The notes: a model not told the origin generated them from the sequence alone. Positions 1 through 7,025 are shown, numbered from the stretch's first letter. The stretch: DNA of 12,141 nucleotides from an uncultured Gammaproteobacteria bacterium (GCA_903921135.1 CAIXOY010000439.1:1-12141); one strand, 5' to 3'. Program-made: numbers and translations.

Positions 1-2
1 AG

Positions 3-677
3 CAGAGCTCGGAGTCGATCGAGCTGGGCCGCCGCCTGCTCGACAAGGCGCTCATCTCGGCGGACTCGAACCTGAAGAGTCTCGATCAACGGGCACTGGA
101 GCAGTTTCTTGCAGAGACACGCCGGCCCTCACTCGAGGCGATATTCGAAGAGATCGGCCTTGGCAACCGCGTGGCCGCGCTCACCGCGCGCCGGCTGGTG
201 GGCGGTCAGGAAGGCTCCGGCACCCCCGAGCAAACGCCACTGGTGATTCGCGGCACCGAGGGTATCGCGCTCAGCTACGCGAAGTGCTGCCACCCCATTC
301 CGGGCGATGTGATCATCGGCCACATCAGTGCCGGCCGCGGCGTGGTGGTGCACCGCGCCAACTGCAACAACATGGCCGACATCCTCGAAGACCCGGAAAA
401 GACCACCCCGCTGCGTTGGGCCGAAGAGACGCGCGGCGAATTCGGCTGCGAACTGCTGGTGGAACTCGAGAACCGCAAGGGCGTGATCGCCGCCATCGCC
501 AACAGCATCAGCGCACTCGATGTGAACATCGAGAAAATCACGATGGAAGAGCGCGATGCCGAGCTCTCGCAGGTGCGGCTGATCGTGGCCATACCCGACC
601 GCGTCGCGCTCGCGCGGCTGATTCGTCGCCTGCGTACCATCAAGTCCGTCATCCGGGTGAATCGCGTACGCCACTAG
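3..677 (+). CDS. spoT: SpoT/RelA-type bifunctional (p)ppGpp synthetase/hydrolase, C-terminal part (5' truncated by window)
   Basis: Only the last 224 residues are present; the hydrolase, synthetase and TGS domains lie before the window. The visible part begins in the helical region (ELGRRLLDKAL) and continues through a linker to the RIS/zinc-finger-like segment at about 235-380, with the CCHPIPGD motif, the histidine of VVVHRANC and a following Cys. It ends with an ACT domain (about 440-670: ELLVELENRKGVIAAIANSI and IEKITMEERD). In this family the C-terminal domains sense starvation signals and ribosome or ACP contacts, and they control the balance between ppGpp synthesis and hydrolysis. Reading this as SpoT rather than RelA rests on the intact CC-H RIS motif, the ACT match and the directly following ridA gene, a common gammaproteobacterial arrangement. 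RelA is the alternative. The stop is TAG at 675-677, followed by a 35-bp gap to ridA, so the two are probably cotranscribed. Confidence 0.92.
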   Translation, partial: QSSESIELGRRLLDKALISADSNLKSLDQRALEQFLAETRRPSLEAIFEEIGLGNRVAALTARRLVGGQEGSGTPEQTPLVIRGTEGIALSYAKCCHPIPGDVIIGHISAGRGVVVHRANCNNMADILEDPEKTTPLRWAEETRGEFGCELLVELENRKGVIAAIANSISALDVNIEKITMEERDAELSQVRLIVAIPDRVALARLIRRLRTIKSVIRVNRVRH

Positions 678-712
678 GCGCTGCGCACCACCGGTTCCAA
701 CAGGAGATCCGC

Positions 713-1105
713 ATGAGCAACCGCGCCATCATCAGCACCACCGAAGCACCACAGGCGATCGGCCCCTACTCGCAGGCCGTGAGAGCCAACGGGGTGGTCT
801 ATCTCTCCGGGCAGATCCCTTTCGACCCGGCCACGATGCAAATTGTCGAGGGTGATATCGCCACGCAGGCGAGGCGCGTCTTCGCCAACCTGCGCGCGGT
901 CTGTCAGGCGGCAGGCGGGGATCTCAACCAGATCGTGAAGCTCACCATCTTCCTGACGGACCTCGGGCATTTCGCCGAGGTGAACGCCGTGATGGCCGAG
1001 GAGTTCGGCGAGCCGCCTTATCCGGCGCGCTCCACCGTGCAGGTGTCTGCGCTGCCGCGCGGGGCCGCCATCGAGATCGAAGCGATCATGGTGCCGCGCG
1101 CCTAG
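713..1105 (+). CDS. ridA: RidA family 2-iminobutanoate/2-iminopropanoate deaminase
   Basis: This 130-residue protein has full family length. RidA hydrolyses reactive enamine/imine intermediates released by PLP enzymes such as threonine dehydratase, which protects other PLP enzymes in the cytoplasm. Visible signatures are GPYSQAV (17-23), the LSGQIP strand (31-36), PPYPARSTV with the substrate-binding Arg at residue 106 (equivalent to Arg105 of the E. coli protein), and the C-terminal IEIEAI block with Glu122. The active family members carry this Arg, so deaminase activity is expected. The ATG at 713 has a strong Shine-Dalgarno AGGAGA at 702-707, five bases upstream; a longer open frame reaching back into spoT has no such support. 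The gene lies 35 bp after spoT and probably shares its transcript. Its TAG stop is also part of the stop of the convergent SDR-like gene. Confidence 0.95.
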   Translation: MSNRAIISTTEAPQAIGPYSQAVRANGVVYLSGQIPFDPATMQIVEGDIATQARRVFANLRAVCQAAGGDLNQIVKLTIFLTDLGHFAEVNAVMAEEFGEPPYPARSTVQVSALPRGAAIEIEAIMVPRA

Positions 1106-1110
1106 GGCGC
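1098..1110. terminator. Small hairpin centred on the shared CTAG stop of ridA and the SDR-like gene
   Basis: GCGCC (1098-1102) pairs with GGCGC (1106-1110) around a TAG loop, forming a 5-bp all-GC stem. The stops of both convergent genes lie in it. There is no T-tract on either side, so it is not a classical intrinsic terminator. It may act as a weak bidirectional end or an RNA 3' structure, or be a chance product of high GC. Confidence 0.25.
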
Positions 1111-1950
1111 CGCCAGCAGCGCGCCGTATCCGGCCCGGTAATCCGGGTACATGAAACGGTAACCCGCCGCGAGCAAGCGGCGGTTGCTGCAACGCTTGTT
1201 GCCACCCCGGGCATCGCTCAGCGGGCGGCTGTCATCGAGTGACACGCCCAGCTGCTCAGCCAGCCAGTGCCGCACCTCCCACATCGGCGCGGGCACGCAG
1301 TCCACGCCCAGATAACGGGCCTCGAGCCGTTCACCCGCCGCCTGCCGCTCAAGCAGGAACTGCAGAATGCCCCCGGCATCGTCGCGATGGATGCGGTTGG
1401 TGAAACGCACGGGCTCGTGCGGGCAGCCAACGCCGGCACGCACCTCCGAGATCAGCCTGAGCCGCCCCGGCCCGTAGATGCCGCCCAGCCGCAAGACGCT
1501 GGCACGATCACCGGCCAGATCCCGCAGCGCGGCTTCGCCTTCGAGCAGCGCACGCCCCGAAAACCCGCGCGGCTCCGTGGCTGAGTCCTCGTCCACCCAG
1601 CTGCCGTCTTCCTGGTGGTAGACGCCGGTGCTGCCCACCATCAGCACACCGGGCTCGCCTTCCAGCACGCCAAGGAGATTGCGCACGCCATCGACGTAGA
1701 CACGCCGATATGCGGCTTCATCGAAGCCGCCCGGTGCGCCCGCGAGTACCACGTGGTCGAAGCGCTGCCCACGCAGCACGGCGAGTGAGGTGGGATCACC
1801 CAGATCCGCGGCGATGGGCTGAATGCCCGCAGGCAGGGCTTCCGGGTGCCGGCGCAGGCCGGTCACAGCCCAGCCGGCCACACTCAGCCGCAAGCCGAGC
1901 GCAATGCCCAAGTCCCCGCACCCCGCAATCAAAACGCTGTGCGCTGTCAC
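1102..1950 (-). CDS. NAD(P)-binding SDR-like/epimerase family oxidoreductase (YeeZ-like)
   Basis: This 282-residue protein has an N-terminal Rossmann fold: VLIAGCGDLG (residues 6-15) carries the GxxGxxG dinucleotide-binding motif, followed by AADLGD (48-52). Mid-protein it has the GSTGVY motif (106-111, the SDR Ser/Tyr region) and LRLGGIYGPGR (153-163), typical of extended, epimerase-type SDRs and the YeeZ group. The usual YxxxK catalytic pair is not seen after STGVY; the equivalent stretch reads GFSGRALLEGE. It is therefore best called an atypical SDR or nucleotide-sugar-epimerase-like protein with unknown substrate. The GTG at 1950 is chosen because GGAG lies about 8 bases upstream (minus strand, 1961-1958). 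It is divergent from recG, whose start is only 16 bp away if ATG 1967 is used. Its TAG stop overlaps the ridA stop by four bases. Confidence 0.85.
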   Translation of the reverse strand: MTAHSVLIAGCGDLGIALGLRLSVAGWAVTGLRRHPEALPAGIQPIAADLGDPTSLAVLRGQRFDHVVLAGAPGGFDEAAYRRVYVDGVRNLLGVLEGEPGVLMVGSTGVYHQEDGSWVDEDSATEPRGFSGRALLEGEAALRDLAGDRASVLRLGGIYGPGRLRLISEVRAGVGCPHEPVRFTNRIHRDDAGGILQFLLERQAAGERLEARYLGVDCVPAPMWEVRHWLAEQLGVSLDDSRPLSDARGGNKRCSNRRLLAAGYRFMYPDYRAGYGALLAAP

Positions 1951-1966
1951 AACAAGGCTCCGTCCG

Positions 1967-4111
1967 ATGTTCGGCTATGATCGCAGCAGCCTACCCGAGA
2001 CGGCCACCCACAGCGTGAGCGAGCCCGCAACACCCCCGCGCGAGGCGCTGGAACAGACACCCGTCACAGCACTGCGCGGCGTGGGGCCCAAACTCGCGGA
2101 GCAGCTCGCCGCGCTGGGCATCAAAAGCGTTGCCGATCTGCTCTTCCACCTGCCGCTGCGCTATCAGGACCGCACCCGCACCACGCTGATCCGCGAGCTC
2201 GCGCCCGGCATGGACGCGGTGGTCGAAGGGCGCGTGCTGGCGGTGAAACAGGAGTTCGGCCGGCGTCGCAGCCTGGCCTGCACCCTGCAAGACCCGAGCG
2301 GGATCCTGACGCTCCGTTTCTTCCACTTCAGCGGCCCGCAGCAGCGGGTGCTGGAACAGGCCGGGCAGCTGCGCTGCTACGGCGAGGCACGGCGCGGGCG
2401 CAACGGCGTTGAGATGTTCCACCCCGAGTTCCGCGTGGTGGAGGCCGGCGCCGCAGCGGTGGACGAAGAAAGCCTGACCCCGGTCTACCCGACCACAGAA
2501 GGGCTGCATCAGGCGAGCTGGCGCAAGCTCTCTGCCGCGGCGCTGGTGCTGCTGGAACACGGCGCGCTGCACGAACTCCTGCCGCGGGGCCTGCTGCCGG
2601 GCGACATGCCGCTCGCCGAGGCACTGCGTTTCCTGCACCGCCCGCCGCCGGACGCACCCACCGCGCAACTACTGGCAGGCGAGCACCCCTATCAACGCCG
2701 GCTCGCGGCCGAGGAACTGCTCGCGCATCACCTGAGCCTGCTTCGCTTGCGGCAGCGTGCGCGGCGACAAGGCGCGCCACGGCTGGTACCTGCGCCGGAT
2801 TTGCAACAACGCTTCCTCGCCGCGCTGCCCTTCGCACCGACGGGCGCGCAGTTGCGCGTGGCGGCCGAGATCACGCGGGATCTGGACGCCGACGCGCCCA
2901 TGCTCCGCCTGGTGCAAGGTGACGTGGGTTGCGGCAAGACGCTGGTGGCAGCACTCGCCTGCCTGCAGGCGATCGGCAGCGGGCGGCAGGTGGCGGTGAT
3001 GGCGCCCACCGAGTTGCTGGCCGAGCAGCACTTGCGCAACTTCGAGGGCTGGATGCAGCCGCTCGGCATCCGCACCGTGGCGCTGTCTGGGCGGCAAGGC
3101 GCCGTGGCACGACGCGAGGCGCTCGCCGCGCTGGAGAGCGGCGAAGCCATGCTCGCCGTCGGCACCCACGCACTCTTCCAGGACGAAGTCCGCTTCGCAA
3201 AACTGGGGCTGGTGGTGATCGACGAGCAGCACCGCTTCGGCGTGCACCAGCGGCTGCAGCTGCGCGAGAAAGGCGTGGAAGGCGGCCTCGCCCCGCACCA
3301 GCTCATCATGACGGCAACGCCCATCCCGCGGACGCTCGCCATGACGGCCTACGCGGACCTCGATTATTCGGTGATTGACGAACTGCCCCCCGGCCGCACG
3401 CCCGTGGGCACCGTCGTCATCAACAACACGCGACGCCCCGAGGTGGTGGAGCGCGTGCGCCATGCCTGCACCGAGGGCCGGCAGGCCTATTGGGTCTGCA
3501 CGCTGATCGAGGAATCCGAGCTATTGGAGGCGCAAGCTGCCGAGGCCATCGCCGCCGAACTGACCGAGGCGCTCCCCGAGCTGCGCGTGGGGCTGGTGCA
3601 CGGACGCCAGCCCGGTCGCGAGCGCTCGGCGCTGATGGCGCGCTTCAAGGCAGGCGAGATCGATCTGCTGGTCGCCACCACCGTGATCGAGGTGGGCGTG
3701 GATGTGCCGCGGGCGAGCCTCATGATCATCGAGAACGCCGAGCGGCTGGGGCTCGCGCAGCTCCACCAGTTGCGCGGCCGCGTGGGGCGGGGCGCCACGG
3801 CCAGCCACTGCGTACTGCTCTACCAGACTCCTCTTTCGGCGCAGGGCCGTGAGCGCCTGCACGCCATGCGGGACACCACCGACGGCTTCCGTCTGGCCGA
3901 GACCGATCTGAAACTGCGCGGGCCGGGAGAGCTGCTTGGCACCCGCCAGACCGGGACGCTCGAGATGCGCTTCGCGGACCTCGCCCGGGACGTGGCCCTG
4001 CTGCCCATCGTGCGCACGGCAGCGGAACGGTTGCTCGCCGAGCACCCCGACCGGGTCGACCCCTTGCTCGACCGCTGGATGCCGGGCCGGGAGCGCTACG
4101 CCGAGGCCTGA
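1967..4111 (+). CDS. recG: ATP-dependent DNA helicase RecG
   Basis: RecG is a superfamily-2 helicase that remodels stalled replication forks and branch-migrates Holliday junctions and R-loops. It is 714 residues from ATG 1967. The order is: N-terminal segment with TALRGVGPK and LLFHLPLRYQDRT; OB-fold wedge domain from about residue 82 to 160; Walker A GDVGCGKT (318-325, Cys where E. coli has Ser); DEQHRFG motif II (419-425); MTATPIPRTLAMT motif III (448 on); TTVIEVGVDVP (571-581); and QLRGRVGRG motif VI (601-609). All helicase motifs are intact. ATG 1967 has AAGG nine bases upstream. GTG 2015 would give 698 residues, nearer the usual length, and leaves more room for promoters; it is a serious alternative with a weaker ribosome site. 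The longer open frame reaching back to 1823 lies inside the SDR-like gene and is unlikely. Confidence 0.96.
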   Translation: MFGYDRSSLPETATHSVSEPATPPREALEQTPVTALRGVGPKLAEQLAALGIKSVADLLFHLPLRYQDRTRTTLIRELAPGMDAVVEGRVLAVKQEFGRRRSLACTLQDPSGILTLRFFHFSGPQQRVLEQAGQLRCYGEARRGRNGVEMFHPEFRVVEAGAAAVDEESLTPVYPTTEGLHQASWRKLSAAALVLLEHGALHELLPRGLLPGDMPLAEALRFLHRPPPDAPTAQLLAGEHPYQRRLAAEELLAHHLSLLRLRQRARRQGAPRLVPAPDLQQRFLAALPFAPTGAQLRVAAEITRDLDADAPMLRLVQGDVGCGKTLVAALACLQAIGSGRQVAVMAPTELLAEQHLRNFEGWMQPLGIRTVALSGRQGAVARREALAALESGEAMLAVGTHALFQDEVRFAKLGLVVIDEQHRFGVHQRLQLREKGVEGGLAPHQLIMTATPIPRTLAMTAYADLDYSVIDELPPGRTPVGTVVINNTRRPEVVERVRHACTEGRQAYWVCTLIEESELLEAQAAEAIAAELTEALPELRVGLVHGRQPGRERSALMARFKAGEIDLLVATTVIEVGVDVPRASLMIIENAERLGLAQLHQLRGRVGRGATASHCVLLYQTPLSAQGRERLHAMRDTTDGFRLAETDLKLRGPGELLGTRQTGTLEMRFADLARDVALLPIVRTAAERLLAEHPDRVDPLLDRWMPGRERYAEA
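1976..1981 (+). promoter_or_regulatory. Possible -10 element (TATGAT) for recG
   Basis: TATGAT matches five of six bases of the sigma-70 -10 consensus and lies in the short divergent region in front of recG. No convincing TTGACA-like -35 lies 16-18 bases upstream, and there is no TGn extension. If it is real, transcription would begin near 1988 and recG would have to start at GTG 2015 rather than ATG 1967. Confidence 0.25.
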
Positions 4112-4134
4112 GCGCGAGCCGCGCAAGGCTCGTC

Positions 4135-4140
4135 TACACT
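4135..4140 (+). promoter_or_regulatory. Possible -10 element (TACACT) before the HDOD gene
   Basis: TACACT lies in the 72-bp recG-HDOD spacer, 44 bases before the ATG at 4184. It resembles a sigma-70 -10 box (four of six bases), but no -35 is recognisable because the region upstream is the recG end. It is a weak hint that the HDOD gene has its own promoter besides any recG read-through. Confidence 0.2.
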
Positions 4141-4147
4141 TGCCAGA

Positions 4148-4168
4148 CCGGCCCGCAGGTGAGGCCGG
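4148..4168 (+). repeat. Inverted repeat in the recG-HDOD spacer
   Basis: CCGGCC (4148-4153) is complementary to GGCCGG (4163-4168) across a 9-base loop. No T-run follows, so it is not an intrinsic terminator. It would sit in the leader of the HDOD mRNA, about 15 bases before the start codon, where it could affect translation or transcript ends. Chance is possible at this GC content. Confidence 0.25.
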
Positions 4169-4183
4169 CCAGAGATCCTCTTC

Positions 4184-5563
4184 ATGGCACTGCCAGTGGC
4201 AATCCAGGAGCTGCTCGACACCAGCGGCATCTCCTGGCAACAACTCGACGCCGACACCGTCCCCGACGCCTTGCGCGCGGGCACGGTGCGCACGGTTGTG
4301 CTGCAGGACAGCTTCGGCCGCCTGCAGGCGCTGATCGGTGCCGATTGCCTGCTCGATCTGGCGGCTCTGAACCGCTTCACCGGCCGGGATTTCAGTGCCC
4401 TTCCCGAGGATGCCCTTGCCGGGCTCTGTGCCGCGGGCGGGCTGCGCACGCTGCCCTCGCTGCCGGCGGCCTTCGAGATGCCGGCCGTGGTGGAACGCCG
4501 GCTCCTCGCCCGCGAGGAACTGCTGCTCGAAAGCGGTGGGCAAGGCCTGCTGCTGCGCGTCACCGGGGCCCAGTTCCGCCGCTTGCTGGAGTCCACGGGC
4601 GCTGCCTCGGCGGATTTCGGCGTAGCGCTCTCCGAGCTCGCGCCCTACAGCCCCGACCCGGGCGATGATCAAGCCGATTTCAGCAGCGCGGTGGCCAAGT
4701 TCACCACCCGCCGCATCCAGAAGCGTCTGGAAGACACTCTCGACTTCCCCCCCATGCCCGAGACCGCACGCCGCGTGATTCAGATCGGCGCGGATCCTGG
4801 CTCGGGTGTGACTGAGCTCGCGCAAGCCGTGGAGATCGACCCTTCGCTCGCCGCCCAGCTGATCAGCTGGGCCTCTTCGCCCTACTACGCGGCGCCCGGC
4901 AAGATCACCTCGGTGCGCGATGCCATCCACCGCGTGCTGGGCTTCGATCTGGTGATGAACCTGGCACTGGGGCTGTCGCTGGGCACCACGCTCAGGCTCC
5001 CGCGCGAAGGGCGTTACGGATATCGCAACTACTGGCTGCAGGCGGTGCACGGCGCCGCGATGATGGAAAACCTCTGCAAGGCGGTGCCGGTGGATCGCCG
5101 CCCCATCGCAGGGCACGCCTACCTGGCAGGCCTGCTGCACAACTTCGGTTTCCTGCTGCTGGCAGAACTGTTCAAGCCACAGATGCAGACCGTCTGCCGC
5201 TATGCCGAGGCCAACCCGCATCTGGGGCACTGGCAGGTCGAACGTTTCCTGCTGGGCGCGACGCGCGAGCAGATGGCCGCATGGCTGCTCAGGAACTGGA
5301 AACTGCCTGAAGAGATCTGTGCTGCTGTGCGTCACCAGCACCGGCCAGATCTGGCGGGCGAACAGGAGCCGCTCGCCACGCTGCTGTATCTGAGCACGCG
5401 CCTGCTGCGCCATCAGGGCATAGGCAGCGCCCCCCTGGAGCACATCCCCGATGCAGCCTTCGCGCGCGTGGGCGTGTCGCGGGACTCCGCGCTCGCTGCA
5501 AGCGAGCGCGTGATGCGGCAAACCGGGGCCCTCGAAGCGCTCGCCCGCGACCTCGCCGCCTGA
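4184..5563 (+). CDS. Two-domain protein: YbaK/aminoacyl-tRNA deacylase-like N-terminus plus HDOD domain
   Basis: The protein has 459 residues. Residues 1 to about 140 look like a divergent YbaK/EbsC (aminoacyl-tRNA deacylase-like) domain, for example RTVVLQDSFGRLQALIGADCLLDLAAL. From family memory this architecture occurs in Pseudomonas-type gammaproteobacteria. Residues about 185-390 form an HDOD domain: DFPPMPETARRVI (187-199), AVEIDPSLAAQLI, SPYYAAPGKITSVRDAIHRVLGFDLV (233-257) and HAYLAGLLHNFGFLLLAEL (311-329). Where HD phosphohydrolases have the His-Asp pair it reads LLHN, so metal-dependent hydrolysis is unlikely, as is general for HDOD, a signalling or protein-interaction domain. ATG 4184 follows an AGAGA stretch. 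It lies 72 bp after recG and may be partly cotranscribed with it. The exact role is unknown, and the deacylase activity of the N-terminus is doubtful. Confidence 0.88.
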   Translation: MALPVAIQELLDTSGISWQQLDADTVPDALRAGTVRTVVLQDSFGRLQALIGADCLLDLAALNRFTGRDFSALPEDALAGLCAAGGLRTLPSLPAAFEMPAVVERRLLAREELLLESGGQGLLLRVTGAQFRRLLESTGAASADFGVALSELAPYSPDPGDDQADFSSAVAKFTTRRIQKRLEDTLDFPPMPETARRVIQIGADPGSGVTELAQAVEIDPSLAAQLISWASSPYYAAPGKITSVRDAIHRVLGFDLVMNLALGLSLGTTLRLPREGRYGYRNYWLQAVHGAAMMENLCKAVPVDRRPIAGHAYLAGLLHNFGFLLLAELFKPQMQTVCRYAEANPHLGHWQVERFLLGATREQMAAWLLRNWKLPEEICAAVRHQHRPDLAGEQEPLATLLYLSTRLLRHQGIGSAPLEHIPDAAFARVGVSRDSALAASERVMRQTGALEALARDLAA

Positions 5564-5582
5564 GCCGCTGCCTCAGGGCAGC
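5559..5582. terminator. Alternative hairpins at the HDOD/rubredoxin-reductase convergent junction
   Basis: Two mutually exclusive stems span the stops: CCTGAG (5559-5564) with CTCAGG (5572-5577), and GCTGCC (5567-5572) with GGCAGC (5577-5582) around a TCAG tetraloop. Both stop codons (TGA 5561-5563, and TCA 5573-5575 as the minus-strand TGA) sit in the structure. Neither strand has a U-tract, so bidirectional termination is only a possibility. Confidence 0.35.
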
Positions 5583-6934
5583 AGCGGGGGCAGTTCCTTC
5601 TGCAGTGCCATCTTCTGCTTCGTGCCTTCGCCCGTCAGCGCAAAGCCGAGGAGCTTGCCGTCTGCAGCGCGGAACTCGGCCACGATATCGGGCGCGCTGC
5701 CGCTGATCGACCACGCCCCCGCCGAGCCCGGCGCAGGCGGCGAGACCACCACGGGGCAAGCCGGCGTCTTGATGGTGACCGGCATGGCCGGATACACCAC
5801 CGCCGTCTTCTCGCCGGTGAGGGTTTTGGCAAGCGCCCGCGCCGCGGCCATCAAGGGCGCAACGTAATAGAGCACCCAACCCTCGACCTCGGCGCAGTCG
5901 CCCAGCGTGTACACATCGGGCGCGCTGGTGGCGAGGAAGCGATCCGCCACAATGCCGCGGTTAACGGTAATGCCCGCCGCACGCGCCAGATCGACGCGCG
6001 GACGCACGCCGATAGCAGAGACAGCGATGTCGGCTTCTATCTGCGCGCCATCGTCCAGCGTGCCCACCACGCCCTTGCCGTCGGCGCCCTTGTCGATGGC
6101 CTTCACAAAACGCCCGAAGTGGAAGCGCACGCCTTTGGCCTCGAGCGCCCCCTGCACCGCACGGCCCGCAGGCTCGGGCAAAAGCGTGGGCAGCGACCAG
6201 CCGAGCGGATCGACCACATCGAGTTCGAATCCGCCGTTGGCGAGGTCGTTGGCGAACTCGGAGCCGATCAGGCCCGCGCCGACCACCAGCACTTTCTTCA
6301 CGGCGTTCTGCTCGAGCGCGCTGCGGAAGGCGGCGTAGTCGAGCAGATCGTTCACGGAGTAGACGCGGTCCAGAGCGTCGCCGCCGAGCGGCGGACGGAT
6401 GACGTCGGCGCCCCAGGCGAGCACGAGCTTCGCGTACGCAAGCGTGCTGCCGTCGTCCAGCGTGAGCTTCTTGCCGGCAGTGTCGATGGCGTTCACGCGC
6501 GTGCGGGTGCGCACCGTGGCCTTCAGTTGCGTGGCCATGGTGGCGGCATCGGAGGTGGCGAGGTCTGCGGCGGTGGTGCCCTTGGTGAAACCGGTGGAGA
6601 GCATGGGCTTCGAGTAGAACGCGCCGTCGTCCGAGGTGAGCAGCACGAGCGGGGCTTCGGCATCGAGCTTGCGGAACTCGCGCGCCAGGTTGTAGCCCGC
6701 GAGCCCGGTGCCGATGATCACCACCGGCGCGCGCTCAACCGCCGCGGCGGGCGCGGCAGAGGGCAAGGGCGTGGCGTCGATCAGCTCGAAGTCTTCTTTG
6801 CCCACGCCGCAATCGGGGCAGAGGAAGTTTGCGGGTACGTCTTCCCAGCGCGTGCCGGGGGGAATGCCTTCGTCGGGCCAACCCTTGGCCTCGTCATAGA
6901 CCCAGCCACAAACGATGCATTCCCAGCGCGCCAT
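5573..6934 (-). CDS. Rubredoxin-rubredoxin reductase fusion (FAD-dependent NAD(P)H oxidoreductase)
   Basis: This 453-residue protein joins two electron-transfer modules. Residues 1-53 are a complete rubredoxin with the iron-binding cysteines C6, C9 (CIVCGWVYDEAKG) and C39, C42 (CPDCGVGKEDFE), which resembles the AlkG2/RubA2 type. After an Ala/Pro linker (about 55-68) comes a pyridine-nucleotide-disulfide-type reductase with the FAD motif VVIIGTGLAG (71-80), the NAD(P)H motif VLVVGAGLIGSEF (215-227) and the second FAD motif VYTLGDCAEV (341-350). By family it passes electrons from NAD(P)H through FAD to rubredoxin, and from there to alkane-type monooxygenases or oxidative-stress reductases. In Pseudomonas the two parts are usually separate adjacent genes. 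ATG 6934 has AGGGGA upstream, and the 53-residue rubredoxin begins immediately; the longer frame to 7375 runs into ubiC. No terminal oxygenase gene is in the window. Confidence 0.93.
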   Translation of the reverse strand: MARWECIVCGWVYDEAKGWPDEGIPPGTRWEDVPANFLCPDCGVGKEDFELIDATPLPSAAPAAAVERAPVVIIGTGLAGYNLAREFRKLDAEAPLVLLTSDDGAFYSKPMLSTGFTKGTTAADLATSDAATMATQLKATVRTRTRVNAIDTAGKKLTLDDGSTLAYAKLVLAWGADVIRPPLGGDALDRVYSVNDLLDYAAFRSALEQNAVKKVLVVGAGLIGSEFANDLANGGFELDVVDPLGWSLPTLLPEPAGRAVQGALEAKGVRFHFGRFVKAIDKGADGKGVVGTLDDGAQIEADIAVSAIGVRPRVDLARAAGITVNRGIVADRFLATSAPDVYTLGDCAEVEGWVLYYVAPLMAAARALAKTLTGEKTAVVYPAMPVTIKTPACPVVVSPPAPGSAGAWSISGSAPDIVAEFRAADGKLLGFALTGEGTKQKMALQKELPPLLP

Positions 6935-6990
6935 GCGAATTCCCCTGACAACAAAACAAGAAGACGAGCAAACCGCCGGAACGCTGCCCG

Positions 6991-7010
6991 GTGCGGGATA
7001 GAATCCGCAC
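6991..7010. promoter_or_regulatory. Perfect inverted repeat enclosing a TAGAAT -10-like box in the rubredoxin/ubiC divergent spacer
   Basis: GTGCGG (6991-6996) and CCGCAC (7005-7010) form a 6-bp dyad with an 8-base centre. The centre contains TAGAAT (6999-7004), five of six bases of the sigma-70 -10 consensus, reading toward ubiC. The start of transcription would be near 7011, 26 bases before the TTG. A clear -35 is not visible. The dyad could be an operator for either divergent gene, or coincidence. Confidence 0.35.
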
Positions 7011-7025
7011 CTTCGATGAGCTGAC

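Noticed and set aside
2929..3852. Frames in recG shadow regions (2929-3378 and 3490-3852, +) as separate genes
   Set aside because: They are out-of-frame reads of recG helicase motifs; RecG itself is complete and in one frame.
3521..5521. 666-codon open frame on the minus strand opposite recG and the HDOD gene
   Set aside because: It is antisense to two well-recognised genes. Its protein is His/Gln/Arg-rich without recognisable motifs, as expected from antisense reading of GC-rich coding DNA.
6119..7024. 301-codon plus-strand frame opposite the rubredoxin-reductase gene
   Set aside because: It is an antisense shadow of a protein with intact Cys and FAD motifs. The sequence is repetitive Gly/Arg/His-rich.
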